Notes: generated by a model not told the origin, from the sequence alone. A stretch of 64,000 nucleotides of DNA from Acidobacteriota bacterium (GCA_017307505.1 JAFKEE010000018.1:246737-310736); one strand, 5' to 3'. Positions 1 through 9,341 are shown, numbered from the stretch's first letter. Numbers and translations are program-made.

Positions 1-1001
1 CCGTCGACGTTATTCAGGTTGAAGCGTCCGAAGAGTTGCCCCTTGTCCGAGAGCTTGTGATCGAGCCGGATGGAGAACTGGTCTGTCACGGTGCGGACTT
101 TGGAGGAAGTGGCATAAGTGCGCGCGCCGTAGGGGCCTTGGGGATCGTTCGGGAGCGGGTATCGGGCCAACACCTTGGCGATCTGCGGGTCCACCGGAAT
201 GAATAGAGTGTCACCGGGAAAGGCTGTCGTGTTGAGGCCGTTGCGCTCGTCCGGCGTGGGTACGGGCAAGACCTGGGTAGTGCCCAACACCTGCCGGAAG
301 CCCTGGTACTGGCCGAAGTAGTAGGTCCGGTTGCGGCCGTTGTAGAGGCCGGGAATGACGAGAGGACCTCCGTTGGTGAAGCCGAACTCATTGCGGACGA
401 AGGGCGGAATGCGGCCGGGTTGGGCAATGCTCCGGCGGTCGAAGAAGTTGCGGGCGTCCAGCACCGCGTTGCGCAGGAACTCGAAGATGCTGCCATGCAG
501 GTCGTTGGTGCCGGACTTGGAGACAACTTCGGTGTAGCCCGCGGCGCCATGCCCAATCTCGGCCGGCATCACACCGGCGCTGGACTTGATCTCCTGAATG
601 GCGTCGACGTTGAAGTTGGAGAAGGTCGCGCCGCCCATCTCGGGATCCGTGGTGTCGATGCCGTCCATGGCGAAGACGGTGGCGCTGCCGCGCTGACCAT
701 TGACGGTGAACTGCTGTGTGAAGTTCGCGGCGCCGTTGGTGTCAGTCTGCGTACCGGCGGCCAGCAGCAGCAACTGGCTGAAGTCGCGCTTGTTCAGAGG
801 GAGAGCGGAGACCTGCTTGTCGGAGAGTTGCTCGCCGCCCGCAGCGATGGGTTCCTGGGCTGCTTTCTTCGCCTCTGCCGGCGGCTTGTCCAATTTGGGT
901 TGATCCTGCGCAAAGGCAGTTGAGGCCAGCAAAAGGGCCGCCAGAAGGGCGAGCGAGCGCCTAGCAGATCCATACTCCGTGCCTGCATGGCGACGGGCCA
1001 T
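1..1001 (-). CDS. TonB-dependent receptor, N-terminal part (cut by window edge)
   Basis: The gene runs off the left edge, so only about 333 N-terminal codons are present. The ATG at 1001-999 starts MARRHAGTEYGS, then a hydrophobic stretch (LALLAALLLASTAFA) followed by AQDQ, which fits a signal peptide. After a short charged linker come plug-domain features: ALPLNKRDFSQLLLLAAG, FTVNGQRGSATVFAMDGID, and SKSGTNDLHGSIFEFLRN. This is the pattern of Oar-like outer-membrane receptors, which are thought to import or display substrates using TonB energy. Unlike the three other receptors in the window, no carboxypeptidase-regulatory-like domain is visible between signal and plug. The barrel lies outside the window, so the substrate cannot be guessed. 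Confidence 0.85.
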   Translation of the reverse strand, partial: MARRHAGTEYGSARRSLALLAALLLASTAFAQDQPKLDKPPAEAKKAAQEPIAAGGEQLSDKQVSALPLNKRDFSQLLLLAAGTQTDTNGAANFTQQFTVNGQRGSATVFAMDGIDTTDPEMGGATFSNFNVDAIQEIKSSAGVMPAEIGHGAAGYTEVVSKSGTNDLHGSIFEFLRNAVLDARNFFDRRSIAQPGRIPPFVRNEFGFTNGGPLVIPGLYNGRNRTYYFGQYQGFRQVLGTTQVLPVPTPDERNGLNTTAFPGDTLFIPVDPQIAKVLARYPLPNDPQGPYGARTYATSSKVRTVTDQFSIRLDHKLSDKGQLFGRFNLNNVD

Positions 1002-1129
1002 TCTCTTCCGGTCGGAGGAGGAGACGTGCACAAACACTGCGAGTACAGAGGAGGACCGGATCTGCATGACTCATTCTTTCGCGAACACGCCGATTTGGCA
1101 ATTCGAAGGGGCCCGCGCCGGATGGGAAA

Positions 1130-1933
1130 CTATGGCATCGCCCCGGCCAGGGTGCGCAGGATGGCCGCGGAGTCTTCATCGGCCGGGAAGAAGCTCTCGA
1201 TGGCGAGCTCAGAGAGTGTGATGTCCAGAGGGGTTCCAAAGACCATCGTGGTGCTGATCAGGGAGACGAGCCCGCCGGGCGTCTCAAGTTGCAACGGAAC
1301 GGCTACGCCGGAATACTGCTCGTTCGCGGGCATGCGGCGAGGGGGGCCCTCGGGCAGTGGGTAATTGCTGAGCTCCTTGTAAAGCGCCATCAGGATCTCG
1401 TCGGCGGTGGCATCGATCTGCTGCAGGAGCCGGTGCAGGATGTGTGCCTTCCATTCCGCGGCATTCCCGATGCGCGGCGCGAGACCGGCCGGGTGCAGGC
1501 TCAGCCGCAGGACATTCACCGGCGGTTGTAGCAGGGATGGATCGATCCCTTCGAGCAACGGGGCGACGGCCCGGTTCGCGGCCTTCAGCGTCCAGTGGCG
1601 ATCGACGGCCAGGGCGGGATAGGGCTCGTGGCCGTTGAGCACCAGTTCGACCGCCTTGAGACCGGCGGCAAGAGCCGGGTCATTGAGACTTCGCTCTGGA
1701 TAGACAGAGGCAAAACCGCCGGCAGCCAGGAGAGTGTTCTTCTCCCTGGATGGGATCCTCAGATGATCGGCAAGCTGCAGAATCATGCCGCGGCTGGGTT
1801 GCGAACGGCCGGTCTCAATGAAGCTCAGGTGCCGGCTGGAGATCTCTGCTTCGCAAGCCAGGTCGAGCTGGCTCATGCGGCGGCGCTGACGCCATTCCCG
1901 GAGTAATGCGCCCACGTGGGCTGTGTGCTCCAT
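1130..1933 (-). CDS. XRE-family transcriptional regulator with MmyB-like ligand domain
   Basis: 267 residues. Residues about 8-65 form a helix-turn-helix of the XRE/Cro type (LREWRQRRRMSQLDLACEAE, then SSRHLSFIETGRSQPS). The remaining 200 residues match the MmyB-like ligand-binding domain, a PAS-like fold found in actinobacterial and acidobacterial regulators (ALAVDRHWTLKAANRAVAPL is typical of it). Such regulators usually control a divergent oxidoreductase or NTF2-like gene. Here the divergent gene at 2020 is NTF2-like, and a perfect 17-bp palindrome lies between the two starts. The family call is strong; the effector is unknown. Confidence 0.9.
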   Translation of the reverse strand: MEHTAHVGALLREWRQRRRMSQLDLACEAEISSRHLSFIETGRSQPSRGMILQLADHLRIPSREKNTLLAAGGFASVYPERSLNDPALAAGLKAVELVLNGHEPYPALAVDRHWTLKAANRAVAPLLEGIDPSLLQPPVNVLRLSLHPAGLAPRIGNAAEWKAHILHRLLQQIDATADEILMALYKELSNYPLPEGPPRRMPANEQYSGVAVPLQLETPGGLVSLISTTMVFGTPLDITLSELAIESFFPADEDSAAILRTLAGAMP

Positions 1934-1968
1934 AGGCCCAAGATAGCGAACGGCGCGGTCCCGGCTCC

Positions 1969-1985
1969 ATTACCTGTGAGGTAAT
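1969..1985. promoter_or_regulatory. Palindromic operator between XRE regulator and NTF2-like gene
   Basis: ATTACCT GTG AGGTAAT is a perfect inverted repeat with 7-bp arms and a 3-bp spacer. It lies 35 bp from both divergent start codons (1933 and 2020). That position and symmetry fit a dimeric helix-turn-helix binding site controlling both genes, most simply the XRE protein itself. Binding is inferred. Confidence 0.7.
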
Positions 1986-2003
1986 TGAGAACCCGCTCGC
2001 AGC

Positions 2004-2018
2004 ACCGCAAAATGCGGT
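2004..2018 (+). promoter_or_regulatory. Hairpin immediately before the NTF2-like start codon
   Basis: ACCGCA AAA TGCGGT is a perfect 6-bp stem with a 3-nt loop ending one base before the ATG at 2020. No Shine-Dalgarno sequence is visible there. The hairpin would occupy the ribosome-binding region, or the repeat could be a second protein-binding site. Confidence 0.45.
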
Positions 2019-2019
2019 C

Positions 2020-2394
2020 ATGAACCACCTCACTGAATTGATTGACCGGTATTTTGCGATCTGGAACGAAACGGATGCCGCAGCGCGGCGGGCGCTCATC
2101 GCGCGCACCTGGACGGAGGACGCGACGTACGTCGACCCACTGATCCAGGCGCAGGGCCACGACGGCATCAACGCCATGGTGGAAGGGGTCCAGCGCCAGT
2201 TCGCAGGCTGCCAGTTCCACCGTGCGGGCCAGGTCGATGGCCACAACGATCGAGCCCGGTTTACGTGGGAGTTGAAGCCGCAGGGCGATACAGCCATCGC
2301 CGGCGGAGTCGATTTTGCGGCGATCGTGGAAGGACGCCTGCGCGCGGTGACGGGCTTCCTGGACTTCGCTCCCATTGCGGCCAGGCAGCAGTAG
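2020..2394 (+). CDS. NTF2-like (SnoaL-type) small protein
   Basis: 124 residues, the usual size of a single NTF2-like cone-shaped domain. The N-terminal helix (LTELIDRYFAIWNETDAAAR) followed by WTEDATYVDPL and a string of beta strands is typical of the SnoaL/steroid-isomerase-like superfamily. Members bind small hydrophobic molecules and may be enzymes or carriers; no catalytic residues can be assigned here. It diverges from an XRE/MmyB-type regulator across a shared palindrome, which suggests induction by a small ligand. A hairpin terminator follows the stop. Confidence 0.8.
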   Translation: MNHLTELIDRYFAIWNETDAAARRALIARTWTEDATYVDPLIQAQGHDGINAMVEGVQRQFAGCQFHRAGQVDGHNDRARFTWELKPQGDTAIAGGVDFAAIVEGRLRAVTGFLDFAPIAARQQ

Positions 2395-2399
2395 TTGTT

Positions 2400-2443
2400 G
2401 GGCGGCCTTGCCGGGTTCGGCTGGCCGGGCCGCCCTTTCTCTT
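2400..2443 (+). terminator. Intrinsic terminator after NTF2-like gene
   Basis: GGGCGGCC (2400-2407) pairs with GGCCGCCC (2428-2435), with a further GCC/GGC pairing inside, followed by TTTCTCTTT. It lies just after the stop at 2394 and before the convergent phoD stop. Confidence 0.7.
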
Positions 2444-2447
2444 TCCT

Positions 2448-3947
2448 CTAGGCCGGCTGCAGCACTTTGCGGCCATCCTCAACTACGAACTTGGCGCGGG
2501 TCGAGATGGGCGCTCCGGGTTTAGTGACGAACGGCATGACGCGGTACTCCGTTTGCCATTCCTTCGGCGTGACCGTGCACTTCACATAGCCTCGCTGCGC
2601 GTTGAAGAAGCGAAGATGCGGATTCTCGGCGAGCTGCTTCGGGGTGTCCGGACGTGCATCCATTCCATCGCCTGAGGACGTGATGGAAGTACCCACGAAC
2701 TCGACGCCCAGCGCCTCAGACTTTGGATCCTGCCAGTTCTTCTTCAAATCGAAGGCCCAGTTGGAGTGGACGTCGCCAGTGATGACGACGGGATTTTGCG
2801 GCTTCCTCTTGGAAAGAAAATCCAGGACGGTGTTGCGCGAGGCTTCGTAGCCGCTCCACTTGTCCATCGAGAAGCCGATCTCCGGCCCGACCTTGAAGTC
2901 CGCCGGCGCGAAGATCACCTGGTTGGCCAGGACATTCCAGCGCGCCTTGGATTGATCCAGCCCGTCGAGCAGCCACCTGGTCTGCGCAGCGCCAAGGATG
3001 GTGCGCTTCGGGTCCTGCGATTCCGCGCAGACGGGGCGTGTGCCGGAGCCGCCGCAGGGCTGCGGATCGCGGTACTGGCGGGTGTCGAGGACGTGGAATT
3101 CCGCCAGATTGCCGTACGACAGCCGCCGGTAAAGCTGCAGGGCCGTGCCGTGGTGCTTCTGGCCGATGCGCAGCGGCATGTGTTCGTAGTAGGCCTGATA
3201 GGCGGCGGCGCGACGCTCCAGGAAAGTGGTCCGGTCCATGCCGTGCTCCTGGTGGTCGTTGGCATAGTCGTTGTCGACCTCATGGTCGTCCCAGGTGACG
3301 ATCCAGGGGGCGTAGGCGTGCGCGCGCTGTAGTTTCTCGTCGCTCCGATACAGTGTGTAGCGATTGCGATAGTCCGACAGGCTCATGATCTCCGGACCGT
3401 TGTGGCGGCGCACCCTGCCATCGCTGGGGCCGTTCTCGTAGATGTAGTCGCCGAGGAAGACGATGAGGTCGAGATCTTCCTGAACCATGTGATCGTAGGC
3501 GGTGTAGAGGCCCGTCTCATAGTGCTGGCAGGAGGCGAAGGCGAAGCGCAAGTGGTCGAGGCCCGCGGTAGCGGCGGGCGCTGTGCGCGTGCGGCCGATG
3601 GGCGATTCCTCCTTGCCGGCAGTGAAGCGGTACCAGTAGGGGCGATTCGGAGCGAGGCCGCTGACCTCGACGTGAACCGAATGGGCGAGCTCTGGGGCAG
3701 CCGTCGCCACGCCCTGTTTCACGACCTTGGTGCACTTCTCGTCGGAGGCGACCATCCACCGCACAGGCACTGGAGCCTTGAGGTTTTCGTCCATCAGGCG
3801 GGTCCACAGCACGGCGCCGTCGGGGGCCGGATCGCCCGAGGCTACGCCCAGTTGAAAAGGGTTCGATGCGAACTTGGGAGTTTCCTGGCCTGGCAGGCCT
3901 TCGGCCAGGGCGAAGCTGAGTGCGGAAAGGAAGGTGCGGCGGCGCAT
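2448..3947 (-). CDS. phoD: PhoD-family alkaline phosphatase
   Basis: 499 residues from the ATG at 3947. That start gives [20 protein letters not shown], a twin-arginine-like signal, so export in folded form is likely; an in-frame extension to 4079 lacks signal character. The N-terminal PhoD domain begins with [20 protein letters not shown], which is diagnostic. The metallophosphatase core shows [21 protein letters not shown] and ITGDVHSNW, which carry the metal ligands. Members hydrolyse phosphodiesters and monoesters in the periplasm and use Fe3+/Ca2+. It is convergent with the NTF2-like gene and divergent from hslR. No Pho box was identified. Confidence 0.93.
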   Translation of the reverse strand: MRRRTFLSALSFALAEGLPGQETPKFASNPFQLGVASGDPAPDGAVLWTRLMDENLKAPVPVRWMVASDEKCTKVVKQGVATAAPELAHSVHVEVSGLAPNRPYWYRFTAGKEESPIGRTRTAPAATAGLDHLRFAFASCQHYETGLYTAYDHMVQEDLDLIVFLGDYIYENGPSDGRVRRHNGPEIMSLSDYRNRYTLYRSDEKLQRAHAYAPWIVTWDDHEVDNDYANDHQEHGMDRTTFLERRAAAYQAYYEHMPLRIGQKHHGTALQLYRRLSYGNLAEFHVLDTRQYRDPQPCGGSGTRPVCAESQDPKRTILGAAQTRWLLDGLDQSKARWNVLANQVIFAPADFKVGPEIGFSMDKWSGYEASRNTVLDFLSKRKPQNPVVITGDVHSNWAFDLKKNWQDPKSEALGVEFVGTSITSSGDGMDARPDTPKQLAENPHLRFFNAQRGYVKCTVTPKEWQTEYRVMPFVTKPGAPISTRAKFVVEDGRKVLQPA

Positions 3948-4100
3948 GGGCGAAAGAATACCACGGCAGTATTGATTCAGCGTTACAGGCGGCAGATAGG
4001 GGCCAGGGATTCCCGCCTGCCGGAACCGCGCCGGAATTGGGCTAGTCCCAGGTGCTGTTGCGGATCGCCGCCTGCTCACGCTTCATACGAGAATGAAGGC

Positions 4101-4481
4101 ATGACCGGCGTGAGGATGGACAAATGGCTGTGGGCTGCCCGATTCTTCAAGACGCGGGCCTTGGCTTCGAAGGCCTGTGAACTGGGGCGGATCCTGTCCA
4201 ATGGACAGACGGCGAAAGCAGCCCGTGAGGTGAAGCTGGGCGACATGCTGCAAATCACCAACGACAGCGGCGACTTCCAGGTGGAAGTGCTTGCGCTGAG
4301 TGAGATGCGCGGTCCGGCGGCAGTGGCGCAGACCCTGTACCGGGAGACGGACGAGAGCCGCGCCCTGCGTCAGAAGGTGGCGGAAGAGCGGAAGTCGATG
4401 CCTCACTTCGAAGCCATGCGCGATGGAAAGCCGTCAAAGCGCGACCGGAGGGAGCTCAGCCGCTTCCGCGGGCGCGGCTGA
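4101..4481 (+). CDS. hslR: Hsp15-like S4-domain RNA-binding protein
   Basis: 126 residues, close to E. coli Hsp15 (133). The S4 domain fills residues 6-65 with the family signature RMDKWLWAARFFKTRALA. The basic C-terminal tail (RKSMPHFEAMRDGKPSKRDR, ending RFRGRG) matches the Hsp15 arrangement. In E. coli this protein binds 50S subunits carrying stalled nascent chains and helps recycle them. ATG 4101 is chosen; ATG 4116 (MDKWLW) is an alternative. It is divergent from phoD and convergent with the aldo/keto reductase. Confidence 0.9.
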   Translation: MTGVRMDKWLWAARFFKTRALASKACELGRILSNGQTAKAAREVKLGDMLQITNDSGDFQVEVLALSEMRGPAAVAQTLYRETDESRALRQKVAEERKSMPHFEAMRDGKPSKRDRRELSRFRGRG

Positions 4482-4490
4482 GGGCCGCCG

Positions 4491-5342
4491 CTAGTTCACA
4501 GCGTCTTCGATCTCCTTCAGTTCCGCGGCGGAAAGCTCGATATCGGCTGCCTTGAGATTCTCTTCCAGGTGTGCGACGGAGGATGTGCCGGGGATGGGCA
4601 GCATGACTGGACTGCGATGAAGCAGCCAGGCTATGGAGAGTTGAGCGACCGTGGCTCCATGCCGCTTCGAAATCGAATCCAGCGTTCCGCCTGGTTTCGC
4701 CAGTTTTCCGGCGGCCACCGGGAACCAGGGAATGAAACCGATCTGGTGAGACTGGCAGTATTGGACGACGTCTTCGTGCTGCCGGTTGCCTACGTTATAG
4801 AGGTTCTGGACGCTGACGATCGTGGCCACTTTGCGCGCCCGCTCGATGTCCGGTACCTTCACTTCGCTCAGGCCGATATGCCGGATCTTTCCCTGTTTCT
4901 GGAGTTTGACGATCACCGCCAGCGACTCTTCGACAGGCACCTTGGGGTCGATGCGGTGCAGTTGCCACAGATCGATCGTGTCGGTCCGCAGAAATCGCAA
5001 ACTCAATTCGACCTGCTGCTGCAGGTACTCCGGCCTGGCCACAGGCCGCCACTGGTCAGGACCCTGGCGTGTCAGGCCCGCTTTGGTCGCGATGACGAGT
5101 CCCTTGGGGTAGGGCGCCAAGGTCTCTCCAATCAAGGGTTCGCTCACGGCGGGGCCATAGCTGTCGGCCGTGTCGATGAAGTTCACGCCGAGTTCCACAG
5201 CGCGTTTCAGCACGCGCTTCGCTTCGGCTGGATCGGCGGGTGGGCCCCAGACTCCGGGGCCGACGATGCGCATCGCACCGAATCCAAGGCGATTGATTTC
5301 CATGTCGCCGCCGATGCGGAATGTCTTGGGGAACAGGCTCAT
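4491..5342 (-). CDS. Aldo/keto reductase
   Basis: 283 residues. The start at 5342 (MSLFPKTF) has GGAG seven bases upstream; a longer frame to 5405 adds an unlikely basic leader. The catalytic tetrad of the family is visible as D57 and Y62 (FIDTADSYG), K87 (IATKAG) and H129 (WQLHRID). The C-terminal IPGTSSVAHLEENLKA is the NADPH-binding loop. It is a cytosolic NADPH-dependent carbonyl reductase of the oxidoreductase subgroup; the substrate cannot be predicted. The 263 bp upstream, shared with the divergent ankyrin gene, shows no clear promoter or repeat. Confidence 0.93.
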   Translation of the reverse strand: MSLFPKTFRIGGDMEINRLGFGAMRIVGPGVWGPPADPAEAKRVLKRAVELGVNFIDTADSYGPAVSEPLIGETLAPYPKGLVIATKAGLTRQGPDQWRPVARPEYLQQQVELSLRFLRTDTIDLWQLHRIDPKVPVEESLAVIVKLQKQGKIRHIGLSEVKVPDIERARKVATIVSVQNLYNVGNRQHEDVVQYCQSHQIGFIPWFPVAAGKLAKPGGTLDSISKRHGATVAQLSIAWLLHRSPVMLPIPGTSSVAHLEENLKAADIELSAAELKEIEDAVN

Positions 5343-5605
5343 GTCGATCTCCAGTCGGGCAGTGAAGTGCCAGTGTCGCGTCCTGCCGGGCCACAGCCAC
5401 AGCACGGATCGATGGCACTCCTTCTGAGATTCCCGCAGCTGCCGGGAGGTGGCAAATATCTAGCGGTCTGTCGACAGCCTGCGGCCCGGCGCGCGCACCG
5501 CCCAGGCCGAGTTGCTGGCTATGTGGACGGATAGCCCCCGAGGCAAACCGGAATGTTACTCTCGCAGAAGCGACTTTCTGGGAAAACTGCCCGCGATTAA
5601 CCACC

Positions 5606-7336
5606 ATGCCCGAGTCACCTCGCCATCAACTGGATCGTGCCCTGGCGGCCGATGATCTGCCTCGGGTCGAGGCGCTCGTTCAAGCGCATCCCGAATTGTT
5701 GAATGCCGCACGCTGCAGGCCGCTCCTCCTGGCGGCGCGCAGTGTCAGCACGGCTCGCAGGCTGTTGAGCCTGGGGGCTGAAGTGGAGGCTGTTTCCAAG
5801 TGGTGGTCCGGTGGGATGGGTACGGTTCAGGCCGATCCGGCTGTTGGCCGGTTCCTGGTGGATCAAGGCGCACGCCTGACGGTCCATGCCGCCGCCGGTC
5901 TCGGGCTCGTGGAGCCGGTGTCGCGCATGTTGGATGCGGACGCGTCCCTGATCGACGCGAAGGGTGTGGATAGCTGCACGCCTCTACACTTTGCTCGGAA
6001 TGTGGAGACGGCCCAGTTGCTGCTGGCGCGGGGAGCCCGTATCGATGCCCGCGACGAGGATCACTGGTCGACCCCCGCCCAGTGGTTGATCGGCGATGCG
6101 CCGGAGGTGGCGCGATTCCTGCTGTCACAAGGGGCGTCGCCCGACATCTTTCTGGCGGCGGCGTTGGGGGATCGGAGCCTGGCCGAGTCGCTGATCCGCT
6201 CAGACCCAGGCTGTGTGGCCCACCGCATTGGCCGCATGCCGCACTTCCCTCCACTGGGCCAGGGCCGCGGCGGAACTATCTACCAATGGACGCTCGGCTT
6301 CAACTCCTATCCGCACCAGATCGCGTGGAAGAAAGGGCATCAGGACCTCTTCGACTATCTGTACGAGCACAGCAGTACGTCCATTCGCCTGATCGTGTCC
6401 TGTCTGTTGGGCCGCCGGACGGAAGCGGAAGCGATCGCGGCTGCGAATCCCGGATTGGTGGCATCTCTCGCGCCCGAGGAGCATGAACTGGTGGCCCGCT
6501 ATTGCTGGGAGACCAATCTGGATGTCGAGGCCGTGCGGCTCATGTTGGATGTCGGATTCCCGCTGACGCATCCCGAGCGGAGCCACGGGTACACTCCGCT
6601 CCACAACGCAGCCTGGGCGGGCAATGCGGAACTGGTGGATCTGCTGCTGGAGCGCGGGCATCCCGTAGACATTGAAGATCCCGGCTATCATGCCACACCG
6701 CTGGGCTACGCTCTGCACGACTGTCTGGTGGAGAAGCGTCACCCCGAGGGGGACTTCGTCCACGTCGTCGGAGCGCTGCTGGACGCCGGATCTCCCTGGG
6801 ATGCGCTCGACTATCCGACGGGGGACCCGGATATCGACGAGGTCTTTCGCTCACGCCTGCTCACGAGGATTGATGGTGCGGCCCTGCTGGGCGATGAGAC
6901 GGCGGTAATGCGGCTGCTCAACGAGAAGCCCGGTTCTGATTCGCTGTCGAGCGCACTGGCGGGTGCCGCCAAGGGTGGACACCTGGAGTTGTGCCGGCGG
7001 CTGCTGGAACTGGGCGCGCCTGTGGATGGCGTGGCTGGACGGGACAGACTCACGCCCCTGATGTACGCCGCCGCTGCCTCGGGGTTGCCGGTGGTTTCGC
7101 TGCTGTTGCAGCACGGAGCGAGCACTGCCGCAAAGAATCGCAATGGCTCCAGCGTGCTTCATCTCGCCGTCGCGAACAATGCGGATCTGGAAATCATTCG
7201 TCTGTTGCTGGACTCCGGTGCCGGTGTGCATGCTGACGCCGTGAATGCCTTTGGACTGACTCCCAGGAAGCTGGCTGAAAAGGCAGGCCGCCAAGAACTG
7301 GTGGAACTTCTGCGAGTTTTCACCGGCGGCGCCTGA
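5606..7336 (+). CDS. Ankyrin-repeat protein
   Basis: 576 residues with many ankyrin repeats across the whole length, for example DSCTPLHFARNVETAQLLLA, YTPLHNAAWAGNAELVDLLL and LTPLMYAAAASGLPVVSLLL. No signal peptide or transmembrane segment is seen, so it is probably cytosolic. Degenerate repeats between residues 190 and 290 (LAESLIRSDPGCVAHR, FPPLGQGRGGTIYQW) interrupt the regular pattern. Ankyrin arrays mediate protein contacts; the partner is unknown and no toxin or enzyme domain is attached. It stands alone, with divergent and downstream genes of unrelated type. Confidence 0.85.
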   Translation: MPESPRHQLDRALAADDLPRVEALVQAHPELLNAARCRPLLLAARSVSTARRLLSLGAEVEAVSKWWSGGMGTVQADPAVGRFLVDQGARLTVHAAAGLGLVEPVSRMLDADASLIDAKGVDSCTPLHFARNVETAQLLLARGARIDARDEDHWSTPAQWLIGDAPEVARFLLSQGASPDIFLAAALGDRSLAESLIRSDPGCVAHRIGRMPHFPPLGQGRGGTIYQWTLGFNSYPHQIAWKKGHQDLFDYLYEHSSTSIRLIVSCLLGRRTEAEAIAAANPGLVASLAPEEHELVARYCWETNLDVEAVRLMLDVGFPLTHPERSHGYTPLHNAAWAGNAELVDLLLERGHPVDIEDPGYHATPLGYALHDCLVEKRHPEGDFVHVVGALLDAGSPWDALDYPTGDPDIDEVFRSRLLTRIDGAALLGDETAVMRLLNEKPGSDSLSSALAGAAKGGHLELCRRLLELGAPVDGVAGRDRLTPLMYAAAASGLPVVSLLLQHGASTAAKNRNGSSVLHLAVANNADLEIIRLLLDSGAGVHADAVNAFGLTPRKLAEKAGRQELVELLRVFTGGA

Positions 7337-7392
7337 CGGGACTCTCTGACAAAGTGACAATATTCATGCTCGCGATTGCCGTAGAATTCGGC

Positions 7393-7398
7393 TATGAT
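7393..7398 (+). promoter_or_regulatory. Possible -10 element of a leaderless message
   Basis: TATGAT ends nine bases before the ATG at 7407, which would place the transcription start within a base or two of the start codon. No convincing -35 hexamer and no Shine-Dalgarno are seen. Suggestive only. Confidence 0.3.
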
Positions 7399-7406
7399 TT
7401 GACTCC

Positions 7407-7862
7407 ATGGCGTCCAACTCAGAAATCCTGATCCGATTTATTAATGAGTGCTGGAACGTGCGGAGCAGATCGATCGCCAACGAACTTCTCGCGCCGGACT
7501 ATGAGCATTACATGCCGGGTGTGGAGCAGCCCACCGTGGGTCCTGATTCGTATCAGCAGTTGGTCGATTCCTTCATCGTGGGTTTTCCCGACATCCACTT
7601 TGAGGTGGATGAGGCATTCGGCGAGGGCGACCGTGTGTGTCTGATGTGGACGGCCAGCGGTACACACAAGGGCGTATTCAGCGGTCTGCCGCCCACCAAT
7701 AATCACGTCACGATTCACGGGGTTGCGGTTGCGCGAATCACTGGCGGCAGGATCACGAGAATCGTCTCGATGTTCGACAATGCCAGCTTTACGAGTCAAC
7801 TCAACGCGCCGCCGGAGAAGGCAGCGGAGTCGTGGAGATCCACGGCGCGCTCGGCCGGCTAA
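7407..7862 (+). CDS. SnoaL-like ester cyclase-type protein
   Basis: 151 residues, one NTF2-like domain. NSEILIRFINECWNVRS, ELLAPDYEHYMPG, FPDIHFEVDEAFGEGDRV and WTASGTHKGVFSGLPPTNN are typical of the SnoaL-like polyketide cyclase/ester cyclase family. The GTHKGxFxGxPPT segment is the most conserved part. Function in non-antibiotic clusters is usually unknown, and there are no polyketide genes nearby. No signal peptide. It sits between the ankyrin gene and a secreted unknown, both on the same strand but separated by 70 and 120 bp, so an operon is not compelling. Confidence 0.82.
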   Translation: MASNSEILIRFINECWNVRSRSIANELLAPDYEHYMPGVEQPTVGPDSYQQLVDSFIVGFPDIHFEVDEAFGEGDRVCLMWTASGTHKGVFSGLPPTNNHVTIHGVAVARITGGRITRIVSMFDNASFTSQLNAPPEKAAESWRSTARSAG

Positions 7863-7982
7863 AGCACCTCGAACATCCTCCGATATCCGGCTTGTCACTG
7901 CGGGTGCGTCGGCCTACGATGGTGAATTGTGAGTGCACGCGTTCGTCATTAACGCGCAAAGCTTCAAAATACAGAGGAAGTG

Positions 7983-9341
7983 ATGCGGCACCGAAATCTG
8001 GTGTTATGGTCCTGGCCGCTGTTCCTGCTGTGCGTCTCCACGGCCGCACAAGTACCCGCGCAAACCGTTGACCCGCGCGAGATCAAAGGCTCAAAAACGC
8101 CGGAGCGGATCCCCGATCGTTACGCGTATCCAGCGCTCTTCCAGCGGCTCGCCGGGGCGGAAGCTGACCTGATGAAACCGAGCTTTCTCCGCGATAGCGG
8201 CATGTCCGAGGCAGATGCCCATGTCGTCTTCCGGGAAGCGGAGTACTTTGAACAGTTTTCCAACCAAACCATGGCTCGCCTGGCGGAAGCGAGGAAGAAT
8301 GCACCCCGGCCCCTGCCGCCGGCGGTGCTCGACCTTTACCGTGTCGCGAATGAGCAGAGGAATTCCGCCGTGGACGACGCGAAGCGAAAGTTCGAACGCG
8401 AGTTGAGCGCAAAGGGTCTGGAGCAGCTCGAGGCGTACCTGCTGAATCATGTGAAGCGCAGTATGACCGTGCATCTGGGCAATGCGGATATAGCGGCGGG
8501 TCTGGGTCCGGCACCGGCTCCTGGCCAGGTTCCAACGGGCACCCTGACGTCCCGAGTGATCCCGGCGCGGCGGCCAGCCGATCGCCTGATCCAACCAACC
8601 GCACAGGAGGTCGCGGCGGCGATCGAGGAGACATCGAAGGCTCTCAGCGTATTGCGTGTGGTAGAGCGGGAGCAGGATGCCATTGTGGAACTTTGGAACG
8701 GCTCACCGAAACCCATCGCGGCTTTCCAGCTTGCAATCTGCGCTCCAGCGCTGTTTCAGGGCTCCGGTATGGACACATTCGCCAGGCCCGATTCCGCCAT
8801 CCCGACCGGTTCTACGTACCAGATGAATGTTTCGAAGCGGAGCCGGCCGCGCTGCGAAGCGATGACTCCCAAGGCTGTGGCCGTGGTCTTCGAGGACGGA
8901 ACCAGCATCGGGCTGAAACGCGAGATTGAGACCATCAAGTTCCGCCGTCTGGCAAGAATGGCCGAGTCGGAGCGAATCTGCCGGATTCTCAGCGCGGTGC
9001 CGGACGGGAAGACTCCGGAGGTGGCGGCACTTCGGCAGCAAATTGGAGAGGTGCCGGAACAGGCAGAAGGGGCGGTGAAGGCCGTGGCCGAGTCCGGAAT
9101 GGCGGATCTCGATCAGGCTGAATTGAAGGCTCTGAGCCATGCTGCGGAGTCCGCCCTGTTTGGAGGGGTGGCGGCCGCGCGATCCTCCTTTCTCCATACC
9201 CTGGACCAATTGCCGTCCACTGGTGCCTCCTGGTCAGACGGCCAGCGTCTTCTCTGGCAGAACCTCCGTGAAAGGCTTCGCCAGGATACCGAAGCATTCC
9301 AGGAATTCCGTCGGCGCTCCGCCGGCAGTCTTTACCACTGA
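7983..9341 (+). CDS. Secreted protein of unknown function
   Basis: 452 residues; not recognised. The start MRHRNLVLWSWPLFLLCVST is a clear signal peptide, with AGAGGAAG just before the ATG at 7983; a GTG one codon upstream is also possible. The mature part is mostly alpha-helical and charged: residues 50-140 (LFQRLAGAEADLMKPSF to LSAKGLEQLEAYL) look like a helical bundle. A middle region resembling a beta-sandwich (ELWNGSPKPIAAFQLAICAP) suggests an immunoglobulin-like fold, and a helical tail follows. No catalytic motif is visible. Convergent with the AraC regulator. Confidence 0.65.
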   Translation: MRHRNLVLWSWPLFLLCVSTAAQVPAQTVDPREIKGSKTPERIPDRYAYPALFQRLAGAEADLMKPSFLRDSGMSEADAHVVFREAEYFEQFSNQTMARLAEARKNAPRPLPPAVLDLYRVANEQRNSAVDDAKRKFERELSAKGLEQLEAYLLNHVKRSMTVHLGNADIAAGLGPAPAPGQVPTGTLTSRVIPARRPADRLIQPTAQEVAAAIEETSKALSVLRVVEREQDAIVELWNGSPKPIAAFQLAICAPALFQGSGMDTFARPDSAIPTGSTYQMNVSKRSRPRCEAMTPKAVAVVFEDGTSIGLKREIETIKFRRLARMAESERICRILSAVPDGKTPEVAALRQQIGEVPEQAEGAVKAVAESGMADLDQAELKALSHAAESALFGGVAAARSSFLHTLDQLPSTGASWSDGQRLLWQNLRERLRQDTEAFQEFRRRSAGSLYH

